DNA of 64,000 nucleotides from assembly GCA_014529385.2 (NCBI GenBank), contig CM043954.1:91539747-91603746 (forward strand). The letters run 5' to 3'. This DNA comes from Adiantum capillus-veneris. Lineage: Eukaryota > Streptophyta > Polypodiopsida > Polypodiales > Pteridaceae. The notes beneath the pieces are model-generated. The model saw only the letters and a program-made list of their open reading frames with translations. It made no database searches and had not been told where the DNA came from. This document shows positions 1 to 10,957 of the stretch, piece by piece. A program made the position numbers and the translations under genes. How positions within the stretch are numbered: position 1 is the stretch's first letter; each line of letters begins with the position of its first letter.

Positions 1-619
1 GGTCCTTACGAAAAGATTCTAGATCTTCAGTAGTAGAGATTGTATTTTTTCATTTGTAAACTCCCTTCTCCTTGGACCGATTGTTGTTGTTGGAGTTTCC
101 TTGGGAAGAGTTTTGGGCATTGTTTTTTTCCTTTGCATCATTTTTGTCTTTGCTTTCCATGGGATTGGCATTCCTTTTAGCCCCTTGTTGGAAATTGATG
201 CGTGAAGCAACCATAGTGTGGTGGATTACTTTGGTGATAGAACTAGGCCGTTGAGAGTTGACATACTCATCCATTTATTTAGGTAATCCCACACAGAGTT
301 GTTTCTTTTGCTTGGCAAAGTATGTCTTTTGAAAGACGGTAGCCTTGAGATGTAAATCTCAAAACTTGTCCATGTATTTATGGATAGACTCCTTGGAGAG
401 CAGCTTCAAACTCCGCCATTTGTTAAGCACTTTGTCCTTTGCATGTCTTGCAAGGAATTGCTTCATGATGAAAACTCATAGAGTTTTCCATGTCTTTAGT
501 GCTTCACTATTGCCATGAAGGCTAGCCCACCACTGACGAGCAAATTTTTGAAAGTGCATAGCTACATGGCATAGCTTGGAGGACTCCATGAAGCCCTTGT
601 CTCCAAAGGCCACATCAAA
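1..619 (-). pseudogene. Inverted gypsy gag fragment, same family as G1
   Basis: Read on the minus strand, this stretch matches the G1 gag at about 20,725-21,320. Both have the 'DVAFGDKGF/DAAFGDEGF' segment, the 'SSITKVIHHTMVAS' segment and the Asn/Lys-rich run leading to 'SKEKGVY'. It is therefore the nucleocapsid-proximal half of gag from another copy of the same chromovirus, pointing the other way. The match stops exactly where the G1 LTR begins (620), so G1 probably inserted into this older copy. The bases next to the LTR are TCAAA (615-619); the matching target duplicate would lie beyond G1's far end and is not in the window. The reading frame is only partly open (one 74-codon stretch). 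Confidence 0.75.
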
Positions 620-1978
620 TGTCATAAAATCTAATATCTAACCAAACCAAAGGATTTTCTCATATTAAATTGATCATTTAATCTGGGAGAATAAACAAGA
701 ACAAGGGTTAGAATATAAACATGTGCTTATGGATCTACCTCAACAAGGGGCCAGGAATTAAAAAGGTCCAAATGAGAGATGGTATGTCAAAGATCAAGGT
801 TAGATAATGGAGCTTAAAGACCTTAGGGTTATCTTCATTAAAGACCTCCAATGGTTAGTGTTAAAAGTCCTTTGACCTCAGGCAAGCTAGGGCTGTGCTT
901 GAGGTGCGAACCCGGCCCAAGCTTAGGTGCTTGTCATGCTTGTTGACTAAGGTGCTTGAGGGACTTGAGATGCTTAATGACTAAGGTGCTAAGGTGCTCT
1001 ATGACTACAGTGCTTGAGGGGCTTAAGGGATTCCAAAAATCAAACTAGATTGCTACTCATGGGGGGGCAACCCTTATTGTAGGGGCATGAGAGATAATAC
1101 ACACACCCTCACACAAGGCAAGCCTTGTCTAGAGAAGCAACAAGGACACATGTCAAGTTCCTCTTTATGTTGCCCTCATAAGGTATCTAAAGCCGATTGG
1201 TTGGCCTCTAAAGGGGTCTAATGATAATTGAGCTATTTAAATTTATTATTTATGCATTTATAGAGTCCTCTCTCTCAAAGGGGAAAGGGGGACACTTGTC
1301 TCAGGGCTAGCATGGTTGCTTGATATACGCTATGCATGTGATTGGCTAGGCTTGTAGGGGTACAATCAACTTCTAGTATGAGCTATAAGGGGGGTGTGCA
1401 AGAACTACATCTACTTCTTTAATCTTGTTGAGAAGTTGAGAGCCTAAACCAACACTCTTGGCTATGGAATGCAAATCCAACCAAGATCCATGCTTCAATG
1501 CTTAAGCTTTCCATCTTCTTTATCATCATTATTATACTATTATGCTATGCTATGCTAAAATGATAAGTGAGAAACTATGTCTTTCTTCGTATGTTACTTC
1601 TTCTTCCTCTTCCCTACTCTCATTCCCCAGTAGCTCTCTCCACCTTTAAAGGTGTTTCAGGCCTTGGGACTGAGGCCGTGGATGGTTAATTCTTTTACAA
1701 AGTTTATGTTATGCTCATGATGCATGAATCTTTTCATCTTTATTGCATCACCTAGGTCACAAGGAATACAAAGATTGTATTTTACCAAGTCTCTCTTAAT
1801 GGGAGAATCTATATACAAAATCCTATTGGTGTTTATTCCAAGTTAATTAAGTATAATGGTTGTGTTGCTACCACTATTCAAGTTCACCCTCTATGTTCTC
1901 AAAGTAGCCTCATAAAAATACTCACTATACTTCTATTAATTCAGCTATTCCCTATGTTCATAGGCCATTTCCATTACA
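620..1978 (+). repeat. 5' LTR of G1
   Basis: Begins TGTCATAAAATC and ends TTACA, with the tRNA-Met primer site one base further on. Length is about 1,359 bp. Its first ~280 bases reappear at 25,119-25,400, including the shared 'ATGTGCTTATGGATCTA' and 'GCAAGCTAGGGCT' segments. The rest of the 3' copy is missing because element D inserted there. Confidence 0.85.
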
Positions 1979-1979
1979 T

Positions 1980-1991
1980 TGGTATCAGAGC
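1980..1991 (+). other. Primer binding site of G1 (initiator tRNA-Met)
   Basis: TGGTATCAGAGC immediately downstream of the 5' LTR. This is the standard plant primer site complementary to the 3' end of initiator tRNA-Met. Confidence 0.85.
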
Positions 1992-2488
1992 TATTGGTTT
2001 TTGTTTTCTTACTTAAGAAGAGAGGTCCTTAAGTTTTCCATGAAAGGTTGGACCTATTCATTACAATAGGGTAATTGGGACAAGGATCTATTATCTTGGT
2101 TGGGAAGGACTTAGTTTGAGGTATACCATTGGGAACTATATTCTTCATAATGGAGTCTCTCGGGGCTTGCATTTCGCTTAACCATTCTTGAGCTACAAGC
2201 AAGCTCAACCGAGCAATGCTAGACCCTCTCCACTAGTCTTTGCAATCAGCAAACTAGCCTCTTGGGACTTTCCTTTGGCTTAACCATTAATTTAGCTACT
2301 AGAATGCTCAATAGGATCCATAATCAATCGAGCAATTTTAGACCCTTTTCACTAGTCTTTGCAATCAACAGTGTCTAAACCACGGGTGTGGCTATTTGAG
2401 AACTAATTTTCAAAGGTAAAGAAGAGTAGAGACTAAGGTTTTTGAGGGTATCAAAGCACAAAGTAATTTATACATAAGTTTAATTAGC
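1992..2488 (+). other. Untranslated leader of G1
   Basis: About 500 bp between the primer site and the gag start. I see no reading frame or structured repeat beyond two similar stretches at about 2,220 and 2,340 ('TAGACCC/TTTTCACTAGTCTTTGCAATCA'). Confidence 0.5.
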
Positions 2489-2916
2489 ATGAATATTGAA
2501 AATTTTGATTTTTCACATGAAGATGCTAATGATGATGCCCCCATGTTTTTTTATTATCTTGTTACTAGGTTGCAACAAGCTATGGGCAACCCTGATTTGC
2601 AAGACAAAGCTACTCAACAGCTTTGTGCTTATGGGATTTCCCTTTCTCTCCAAGAGGAGAGAGAGCTTAGGAGGCCTCTTGATGAGCCTCCCAAAAGAAG
2701 ACTCTCTCTCATAAGAGAGGAGGAATCCAAAGAACAAGAAAGAAGTGAATCACTAAGTTCCTTTAAAGATGTGGCTCCACAAAGATGGCAGTCTAGACAA
2801 TCGTCAACTCCTCCCAAGAGTACAACACCAACCCATAGTCCTTCTCCTCATCACTTTGAAAGGGAAGAGAGGAAACAAAGGCAGAAAAAGGCAAGGAAGA
2901 GGTCACCCTCTTCTCC
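2489..2916 (+). pseudogene. G1 gag, N-terminal part (split by element A)
   Basis: Opens with ATG after the G1 leader and encodes the start of gag: an acidic N-terminus ('NIENFDFSHEDAND'), a glutamine/leucine-rich segment and a basic, Ser/Pro/Lys-rich stretch. It runs without a stop into element A, whose LTR begins at 2,917. If one copy of the 5-bp target (TCTCC) is removed, the frame continues directly into the Ser-rich codons at 20,521. The open frame to 2,980 includes LTR bases, so its last 21 codons are not gag. Confidence 0.75.
2912..2916. other. Target site duplicate of element A (left)
   Basis: TCTCC directly before A's LTR. The same five bases follow the other LTR at 20,516-20,520, and the G1 gag reading frame is continuous across the empty site. 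Confidence 0.85.
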
Positions 2917-3116
2917 TGTTGGGGGTCCCATCATTGCAATAGCTCCAATGACCAACAAAATTATCAATCCGGAGGGATGAGCTACCCGGCTAGGGCATGG
3001 AAAAACTCACACGGTTAGTGAGCTAATTGTAGCAACACAAATGGTTAACTCTACGAGGTGAGATTATCGTCCTATGGAGGAGCTAAGCCGCAATGAAGGG
3101 CAATCTCCATATCCAC

Positions 3117-3121
3117 TTCTC
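3117..3121. other. Target site duplicate of C1 (left)
   Basis: TTCTC, repeated at 10,232-10,236. The intact LTR of A (near 19,800) shows the unoccupied site with a single copy. Confidence 0.9.
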
Positions 3122-3322
3122 TGTAGAGTGCGCGTGTACGGAGTGTGTGCAAGAGAGGAGAAGAAGAGAATGGGGAAGGGGATTGTACACAGACAGCCAC
3201 TGTGTGGGTTAGTGGAGAAGAAAGAGAAGAGTCAACACTTCCTCTTTTTCGCCCTATATTGATTAAGAGAAATCAATTGTACAAGGGTGGTTTCCCACGG
3301 CCACCTGGCCTACACCCCAACA
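3122..3322 (-). repeat. 3' LTR of C1
   Basis: 201 bp, nearly identical to 10,031-10,231. Next to it on the inside (3,323-3,335) the minus strand is purine-rich (AAGTGGGAGGT), fitting a polypurine tract. Confidence 0.92.
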
Positions 3323-3405
3323 ACCTCCCACTTGAAGGTCATGGTGGCCAATAGTGGCATTAGTATAGTTAGTCTATACAAAATTGATGAAGCATTGTTG
3401 ATGCT

Positions 3406-4398
3406 TCATCCTACACCCATAAGTTCTATAAAATGTGTAAATTGCTCCGAGGCTAGGCTCTTTGTGAGAGCATATGCGGGGTTGTCGTTAGTGTGAACCT
3501 TGACAAGCTCGATACGCTTGCCAGCCAATGCATCTCGTATGACATGGTATCTGACCTCTATGTGTTTCGACTTTGAGTGAAACACTGGATTCTTTGCCAA
3601 AGCAATGGCACTCTGACTATCACAATGTAGTACTGGAACCTTGTGAATGCCCAAATCTCCCACTAGACGAGCCAACCATATGGCTTCCTTGCTGGCGTCA
3701 GACGCAGCAACATATTCTGCCTCAGTGGTAGATGAAGACGTGCAATCTTGGAGACACGATCTCCAAGAGATAGCTGCTCCAGCAAACATGAACACATAGC
3801 CAGATGTGGATCTTCTACGATCCACACAACCCGCATAATCTGCATCCGTGTAACCTACAACAGCTGCATCATTGTTTCCGAAGCGTAAACACTTGCTAGC
3901 TGTACCTTTCAAATATCTGAGGATTTTCTTCATTGCTTCCCAATGCTTCTTGCCAGGGTTTGACATGTACCTACTAACCACTCCCACTACATGTGCAATG
4001 TCTGGTCTTGTGGCTACCATAGCGTACATCAAAGTGCCAACTGCTGAAGAATATGGTACTTTTGCCATTTCCTCTTTCTCAGCCACCACTGTCTTGGGAG
4101 AGTCTTCCTTGCTAAGTTTGGAGTATGCTTGCATTGGGGTACTCAATGACTTCCCCCCCTGCATACTAAAACGTTGCAATACTTTGTGAATGTAATTTTC
4201 TTGAGATAATTCAAGAATTCCACGTTGCCTGTCTCTCTTGATGTGCATACCAAGAAAGTGATTGGCATCTCCCAAATCTTTCATGAAAATCTGAGTGCTT
4301 AGCATCTTTTTCAACTGATTGATTTCATCAATTGATTTTCCTGCGATAAGCATATCATCTATATACAAGATCAAGATGATTAAAGAACCATCGTTCAA
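3406..4398 (-). pseudogene. C1 RT C-terminus and RNase H
   Basis: Starts mid-polyprotein just before the RT catalytic motif YIDDMLIAG, then 'KDLGDANHFLGMHI', 'VGTLMYAMVATRPDIA' and the copia RNase H signature 'DADYAGCVDRRRSTSGYVF', 'SSTTEAEYVAASDA' and 'SKHIEVRYHVIRD'. Key acidic residues are present. This stretch of about 330 codons is uninterrupted, but it lies out of frame with the upstream RT half (frameshift near 4,390). It ends 84 bp from the LTR, as usual for copia. Confidence 0.9.
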
Positions 4399-5206
4399 TC
4401 TTTTTTGTGTATAAGCAGTGATCCTCTTGACTTCTTATGTAACCCTGAGACTGCATGAATTTGTCGAACTTTTCATACCATTGCCTTGAACCTTGCTTGA
4501 GGCCATAGAGTGCCTTTTTAAGTCTACAAACCAATTCTGTCCTCGTTGGTTTTTGGGTTTCACATAAGAATCCCTCTGGTTGTTTCATGTAGACATCTTC
4601 ATCTAGATCCCCATGAAGAAATGATGTATTCACATCCATTTGGACAAGTTCCATGTCCTGGATAGCAACCAAGCCAAGCATGGTGCGAAGTGTAGTCATC
4701 TTGACTACTGGAGAGAAAATCTCATCAACATCCACACCTTTTTGCTACTTGAAACCCTTGGCAACTAGACGAGCCTTGTATCTAGGCTCGGGATCTTCCG
4801 CTGTATACTTCTTCTTGTATACCCACTTGCAAGGTAAAGCATTTTTGCCTTTTGGTAATTCAACCAAATCCCATGTCTCATTAGCCACAATCGAATTGTA
4901 TTCTGATTGCATAGCGTGCTCCCACTTAACGATATCCTCCATTTGTATAGCTTCTTTGTAGCAGGTTGGCTCTCCACTGTCAGTGACCAAAATGTGGTGT
5001 ATACCCGGCTCAAACTGCTCAGGCGCACGTGATACTCTCTCAGAGCGTCTTAGTGCCTGGCTGCTGGACTCTGCTCTCTCTGGAGCAATAGTAGTATCTT
5101 GCACTTGAGGAGTGGGTGCAACACTACTGAACTGATTTGGTTCGGAGGCTACATCCTCAAAACGAACACGTCTGTACTCAACATCTTTGATGGGCTTCTT
5201 GTGCAT
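4355..5206 (-). pseudogene. C1 reverse transcriptase, N-terminal half
   Basis: Encodes the copia RT N-terminus: 'WDLVELPKGKNALPCKWVYK', 'YKARLVAKGF', 'DEIFSPVVKMTTLRTMLGL', 'MDVNTSFLHGDLDEDVYMKQ' and 'LKKALYGLKQ'. The motif usually DVKTAFLHG reads DVNTSFLHG. A TAG between 4,736 and 4,744 splits it in the 'GF-Q-KG' region, and the frame shifts before the YIDD box. Upstream stops fall at about 5,207 and 5,429. Confidence 0.9.
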
Positions 5207-5428
5207 TTTTTATTCATTGAAAATCACATGTGAGCTACGAATGACTTTGTTTGATTCTGGGTGCCAGAGACGATATCCCATCTCTCCGTTTGCACCATAG
5301 CCAATAAAGATGCATTTGTGTGATCTGGGATCTAACTTCCGACGAAGTTCTTTGGGCACATGTGCATATGCCTCGCATCCAAATACACGTAGATGCTCAT
5401 AGCTTGGCCTTTTGCCAGTCCATAATTC

Positions 5429-6970
5429 CTATGGAATTTTGAAATTCAAAGGAGAACTAGGTGACCTGTTGATGATGTGCACTGCTGTCAGAACAGCTTC
5501 CCCCCAAAACTCTGGAGTAAGCTTCGCCATAGACATCATAGAGACAACTCGCTCTTGAATCGTACGATTCATTCTTTCAGCTATCCCGTTTTGTGCAGGT
5601 GTGCATGGAGCAGGAAACTGCTGCCGAATGCCTCTTCTGGTGCAAAAATCCTTGAATTCTGTGGAGACGTATTCTCCACCATTGTCTGTGCAAAAACCTT
5701 TGAGCTTTGTTCCTGATTGGTTCTCAACCATGGCGAGGAATTTTTGGAATGTCGAAAAGACTTCTTCCTTACGCTTAAGGAGATACACCCACACCTTTCT
5801 GGAAGAATCATCTATGAATGTGAGAAAGTAGTTTGCCCCCCCTACAGTTTTATGTGGCATTGGACCACACAAATCACTGTGCACCAAGTCTAGAGGTTCG
5901 CCTAGTTTCTTATTCAATGGCGAAGATGTCAATCTAGTCTGTTTGCCATACAGACAATGCTCACACAATGGAAATTCCGTGTAATCTAACACAGGTAAGT
6001 AGCCAAAATGCTGAAGTGTTTTCATTCCCTTTTGGCTAATATGCCCTAGCCGGCTATGCCACAACTCAGGAGACGGCAGCCCGGCAACATAGATAGAGTG
6101 TTCGTCGACACTCAAAACAAACAAAGAGTATAGGGATCCGTTTTTATTTCCTTTCATCATGATAAGGTTTTTCTTACGGATCATCCAAGAACGATTACCA
6201 AAAACTGTAGTGTAGCCAAGTTCATCCAATTGCCCTATAGAAAGCAAGCTTTTCGTAAGCTTGGGCACATGTCTGACATTTTGCAGCACAAAATTAGTGC
6301 CATTATGCATTTGAAGTTTCACATCACCAATGCCAATAATGTCAAGCTCATAGGAATCACCAAGCTTGACTATTCCATGCATGGATGCATAAGAGGAAAA
6401 CCACTCTCTATGCGGTGTGACATGAAAACTTGCACCAAAATCAAGGATCCAATTCTGTGCATAATATTCATCCTGTGCAACCAAAGCATCTGGAGTGAGA
6501 TCTGAAGTGAAAATGAGAACATCTGAGGCATCTGCTGTCACCTTGGCATGAATCTCTGTGGGCATAATGAGCATCACTGCAGGAGGAGCATCCTCTACTG
6601 CAGTGGTTTTCATGGGAGACTCAACAATATTGATCTCCTCAATCTTTACTGTACTTTTGCCTTTGCCAGAATTATCCTTTTGCATGTTTTTCTGCTCTCT
6701 TAGGAAACTGCGACAATCCTTTTTGTAATGACCCTTCTTGTGGCAATAGTAACACTCGACATTTTTGACATTGCGGTCTCTACTTTGGTTTCTGTGTCTG
6801 CTAGGACTACGAGGATTTCGTTCTCTACTTTTGCTTTTGTATTTGTTCCTGTCACGGCCTCTTAGCTTTGTTGAACTGCCAGCCATGTATGCATCTCCAT
6901 GACTAGCATTATCGAGAGATTTACGATGAATCTCTTCAGTAAGCAACGCATCTGTGAGAGCATTGAACAC
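5429..6970 (-). pseudogene. C1 gag C-terminus, protease and integrase
   Basis: A 513-codon open stretch holding, in order: a Ser/Arg-rich basic segment; a CCHC zinc knuckle (CYYCHKKGHYKKDC); a protease with 'ILDFGASFHVT', where the catalytic D-S/T-G triad has become D-F-G; the integrase zinc-binding H-H-C-C ('LWHSRLGHISQKG'...'CEHCLYGKQ'); and the integrase core with DLCGPM, TDNGGEYVS and 'PAQNGIAERMNRTI' giving the DDE acids. Copia order is clear. The Ser-to-Phe change in the protease would inactivate it. The frame continues upstream into gag through a single stop. Confidence 0.9.
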
Positions 6971-7096
6971 TAACTTTCCATTCAGAGCTGAATTGCTAAT
7001 GGCTGTGCAAAAGATATCCCATGAACTGGGTAGAGAGCATAACAGGAAGATAGACTTGAGTTCATCGTCAAACTCCTTAAAGCCCTGAGATGTCAG

Positions 7097-7504
7097 CTAA
7101 CTAAACAAGGAATTGAACTCATTTAAGTGACTGGAAACTATGCTACCTTCTTTCATGTTGAGCTTCATAAGCTTTTTCATGAGAAAAACCTTGTTGGATG
7201 CACTTTTGCTCTCCCATGCTAAACATAAGCTATCCCAAAGTTCCTTGGTTGTTTTCTTCCCTATGATAGTGAAGAAGACTGATTCGGCTAGATGTAGACG
7301 TATCGTAGCGATGGCTTTTGCATCCAAAATCTCCCATTGAGCTTGTGTATAATCATCATCCTCTGCGCGCTCTTTCAACGGTTCAGAGAGGCCTTTGTTT
7401 ATCAACAAATCTTTCATGCGCTCTTTCCACATGGTGAAGTTGCTGCCATCGAACTTCCGAATGAAATACTCCTCCTTTTCTGAAGAAGAAGCCATCGCTG
7501 ACAA
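7097..7504 (-). pseudogene. C1 gag, N-terminal part
   Basis: ATG at 7,504 opens a Ty1/copia gag N-terminus: 'FDGSNFTMWKERMKDLLI', 'IRLHLAESVFFTI', 'TKELWDSL' and 'MKLNMKEGSIVSSHLNEFNSL' are typical of plant copia gag (UBN2-like). A TAG after 'NSLFS' interrupts the frame, which then continues in phase to 6,970 and beyond. The rest of the polyprotein has the same phase, so the ancestral element had one gag-pol ORF. Confidence 0.9.
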
Positions 7505-8779
7505 GAGGGTTTGAGAGGTGCCAAACTATGGCGAGAAGATGTAGAAATTTGGGTAGAGTAACCTTTGTATCGGGAGTAAAATTTCAACCAAAATAGACTT
7601 AAAAGTTCCAACTATGGAAGTCACGACTCGCGCGAAGTAAATCCGACAGAGTCTCCTTTGTATGAGGAGTCAAAACTCAACTCAAAATGTATATAAATGT
7701 GCCAACTGCACTAACTGGGCATCTGCTGCACAAAGCAACTGCTATGTGAGTGCCAACTCGGCGTCAAAAGAATAAATAACCGTCCAGATACATATCCTAT
7801 GGCGAGGGTACCGAAAAAGGGGAACTCCAGCTACCTGTATCACCAAAGGTGTCTCAACATTCGAGCACACCCCAACTCAAAGAAAACCTCACGCTATCGA
7901 CCCTCCAAAGGCTAATGCAGACACAAATGGACTAGCCACGGTCTCAGAAAGGGCTCTTCCGATCCGAGTCTCAGAAGCGGCCGGGAAAAACTGCCAAAAT
8001 AGCCAAAAATGGCTCCACACGTAGTACAGTGGGCAGTGTCCGCAACTCAGCGTACATGAGTAAAATTGCGCTCAAACAGGCGCCAAGAACTGCTGCATGC
8101 AGTGAAAGTGATCCCTGCGGGAATATCTGCTCTCAAAAGAGCTCAGTAGCACTAGGTGTGCTTGCAACAAACTGCATCTGTCAATGCATGTGTTCGTAGA
8201 GAATCTGCTGTCGAAATGACTGCCAAATCACCTGTGAAAGCGCTGTGTCTGGTAACTTGGAGAATCTATGAGTGAATGGGCTGAAAAACCCCCCTGTAGC
8301 CTGTAACCTGCGTGTCGGTGTCGCTATGTGCCGATTTCTGACGTCGGGCAGAAATATGAAAGTCGAATAGCCGCCAAAGGCGTCGTATCCGTAAACTGGG
8401 TCATATTGCACAATCGGTGCTCTCGGTGCCGATGCCAGGTGTCACTCCTCTATGATAGAGGTACCTCACCCGCGCATGTCACAAGCACGGTCGTCGATCG
8501 CGGGAACGCGCTCGTGTGGGGAAGCGCCCGGTGTCTGGGTCGGATGTCGCAAATCCGCCGCAATGAGGAGTGTCGAGCCAGTGTGCATGAGCGGTGTCGA
8601 TGTCGATGTTGCCTTCCGCCGTCGGGCGGAAGTGGCTAGCGGAGTAGCCGTAAAACGCCAATGCTCGAGCGGCCAATACCGAGTCGGATCGGTATCGATC
8701 GCAGATTTTGCTCGATCTGAGAAGATTGCTTTCAAATTTTTCGGACTCGGTTGCTTGTGCTCTCTCGCAAGCACGGTGT

Positions 8780-8833
<54 letters not shown>

Positions 8834-10016
8834 CACAAGCTGCAAATTTTTGAGAAGCTTCCTTTTTACGAGCTCGAGGAGAGGAGTCGGGGGTCGGAGC
8901 ATCAAAATGGGCTTTGTCGAGGGCTCTCTGTGGGAATGAACCCTTGCACACAAAAAGTTTATGGCTCAAAGGAAAAAAAAATCGATTTTTATTGCTTATT
9001 ACTGAGTCTGTGCCAGCGCTGACGAGCAAGCACACACAGTGAGTGTGTGTGTAGCGCTGCTTGAATCTGCAATGACTATGTGTGTGTGTGTGGGCTCTGC
9101 TGCATCTCGGCTTGCTCAATTTCCTGCAGCTCTCGGACTTGCATGCATTTGCTTATGCATTCGATTGCAATCTCTCTACTCGGCTCCGCTCTGCTGCCTG
9201 CTGCTCTCAATGGCTTCAATTCCTTCCCAACTCGAATGTGCCCCAAAACCTCCAAGGCTTTGCCTTCTGCCCGATTGCGCCCTCTATGTCCGAGGCTTTC
9301 CTTGTTGAGCTTGCATCATGGTCCGCTCTTCGCAGCACATGATCTTGCCTTGCTACACATCGAAGTGTCTGCGCCTGCTTCCCCCTTCCTCTTTACCTGG
9401 TACTACCTCCGCATTGCGGCAGTCCCACCACCATCGTTGGACTGAGCTTTCCTTTCAAGAAACGAGATGTCTGCTAAATGGAATGTGATTTCTCTTGCTC
9501 TGAATTCAGGTGGTGGACCTCCTAATTCAGCTTCTGTAGCTAGAACAATGAAGCAGCGGACTCAATTTTGTTCTCAAGTAGCCTCAATTGGGATTTGCTA
9601 AGCAGCTTAGGAGCTGAATTTGGTGAAATTGCGATGCAGATTGCTCAATCCAGGCACCGAAGCTGAAATGCAGGTTGAATTTGGCCTTGTAATCTAAAAT
9701 TTCGGTTGAATTTGAGCTGTCAGGCTTTGATTCTTGCTTCTTCTGTGGGAAATCTGGGCTTTGATTTTTGCTCCATGGCATCGGCAGCTGATCAGAATGT
9801 GTCTGATGGCGCTTCCTCACTTGGAAGATCTTTGAGCAAGAACATGCGTCAAGAATCTGAGAAATAGTCTGATCTCCTTCGAGTGCTCTGATCCGTGTCG
9901 GATCCGCTGCCACCGCCAAGCTCAAGCACAAGCTCCGAGCTCCACCATAGCTCGCGAGCTCTGTCGCTTCTGAGTCGATCGTCCGAGGGCGATCGCGTGC
10001 GTGGTTCGTCGCCGCA
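7505..10016 (-). other. Long leader of C1
   Basis: 2.5 kb between the C1 primer site and gag, long for a copia element. The segment at about 8,300-8,720 is rich in CpG, unlike neighbouring AT-rich DNA. A (CT)n run lies at about 8,780-8,828. A 217-codon open frame (8,466-9,119, sense strand) crosses the microsatellite and has low-complexity Thr-His and Arg-Glu repeats; I do not regard it as a gene. Confidence 0.6.
8780..8828. repeat. (CT)n microsatellite in C1 leader
   Basis: About 24 uninterrupted CT units directly seen. Confidence 0.95.
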
Positions 10017-10028
10017 GCTCTGATACCA
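10017..10028 (-). other. Primer binding site of C1 (initiator tRNA-Met)
   Basis: The minus strand reads TGGTATCAGAGC two bases inside the 5' LTR, the usual plant copia primer site. Confidence 0.9.
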
Positions 10029-10030
10029 AT

Positions 10031-10231
10031 TGTAGAGTGCGTGTGTACGGAGTGTGTGCAAGAGAGGAGAAGAAGAGAATGGGGAAGGGGATTATACACA
10101 GACAGCCAATGTTTGGGTTAGTGGAGAAGAAAGAGAAGAGTCAACACTTCCTCTTTTTCTCCCTATATTGATTAAGAGAAATCAATTGTAGAAGGGTGGC
10201 TTCCCATGGCCACCTGGCCTACACCCCAACA
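10031..10231 (-). repeat. 5' LTR of C1
   Basis: 201 bp, TGTAGAGTG...CCCCAACA on the plus strand, with TTCTC (10,232-10,236) after it. Confidence 0.92.
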
Positions 10232-10941
10232 TTCTCTTCATCTCCAATCAACCAAATCACACACTACAATTGCAAGACACACACAACACTAATCCTATCA
10301 TGCAACGCACTAATCGTAAACACACACACATAGATCTATCGAGCACCACACTCCAATCAAACTTACATGCACACACAAGCAAAAGAGGGCAATCACACAA
10401 GATTAGAGAGGGATTAACCACTAATTAGTTAAGATCTAGTTAATCTAAGCATCATAGGCAATCATAAGAGGTAAGAGAGAAGCATAGTGAGAGAGAATGA
10501 ATCATTGATTAGTGTTAATCAAGTCTCATGAGCAAGGACAATCTCAAGGACTCCATAGCCACACACCTCAAGAGCTCTCCCCAAAGAGTGCTCTCCACAA
10601 ATGACTTGAGAACCCTAATTTCTTTTACACACTACCTTATATACCTAGGGTAAAAATATGCAATGTCCGGGCGCCCAAGGCCTTTAGGGCTCACCACTTA
10701 CTGAATCTGCAACCTAGGAACAGTAAGTGACCTATTGTTTACAATTTGGAACTCCCATTGAGCCCGTAACACATTAGAAATATTACAATGGCTTGAAATA
10801 AATCGGGAATTTACAATACGTGACCATTTTGGGAAAATGTGTAACTCCAATCTTTACTGCTTCTTTGCATTTATCCTCATGTGCATCCGTACGTCTTCAA
10901 ACTTTAGTTGCTTCTGTTAACTGACATTGACTCAGTTAACA

Positions 10942-10957
10942 TTCTCCCCTTCCTATT
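10942..10957 (-). other. Polypurine tract of element A
   Basis: The minus strand reads TAGGAAGGGGAGAA directly against the 3' LTR boundary. The corresponding site in B (39,251-39,262) is AGAAGGGGGCAA. Both precede the same LTR start, which confirms the minus orientation. Confidence 0.8.

Larger units (their letters stand above)
3122..10231 (-). mobile_element. Ty1/copia element 'C1', 7,110 bp, complete ends
   Basis: Two 201-bp LTRs (3,122-3,322 and 10,031-10,231) lie in direct orientation, TGTAGAGTG at one end and CCCCAACA at the other, flanked by TTCTC duplicates. The LTRs differ at 8 of 201 positions by my count, about 4%. Minus-strand order is 5' LTR, tRNA-Met primer site, a 2.5-kb leader, gag, protease, integrase, RT, RNase H, purine tract, 3' LTR. 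Integrase before RT is the copia order. Gag to mid-RT stays in one frame broken by a few stop codons; one frameshift lies near 4,400. The youngest of the nested series, and now inactive. Confidence 0.95.
2917..10941 (-). repeat. 3' LTR of element A, interrupted by C1
   Basis: Two LTR pieces (2,917-3,121 and 10,237-10,941; about 910 bp together) are collinear with the intact 915-bp LTR at 19,601-20,515. The join falls at 'CCACTTCTC | TTCA', exactly where C1 and its TTCTC duplicate sit. By eye the two LTRs differ by a few percent, more in the first 130 bp. Confidence 0.85.

Noticed and set aside
1978..1992. tRNA-like sequence
   Set aside because: Only the 12-base primer site complementary to a tRNA 3' end is present; no tRNA gene could be folded here or at 10,017 or 19,580.
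8466..9119. 217-codon open frame in the C1 leader (minus strand)
   Set aside because: It is driven by microsatellites (Thr-His and Arg-Glu repeats), has no family resemblance, and lies before the true gag start.
9584..10099. 171-codon minus-strand frame crossing the C1 LTR and primer site
   Set aside because: It spans the LTR boundary and primer site, so it would not be a coding unit of the element.
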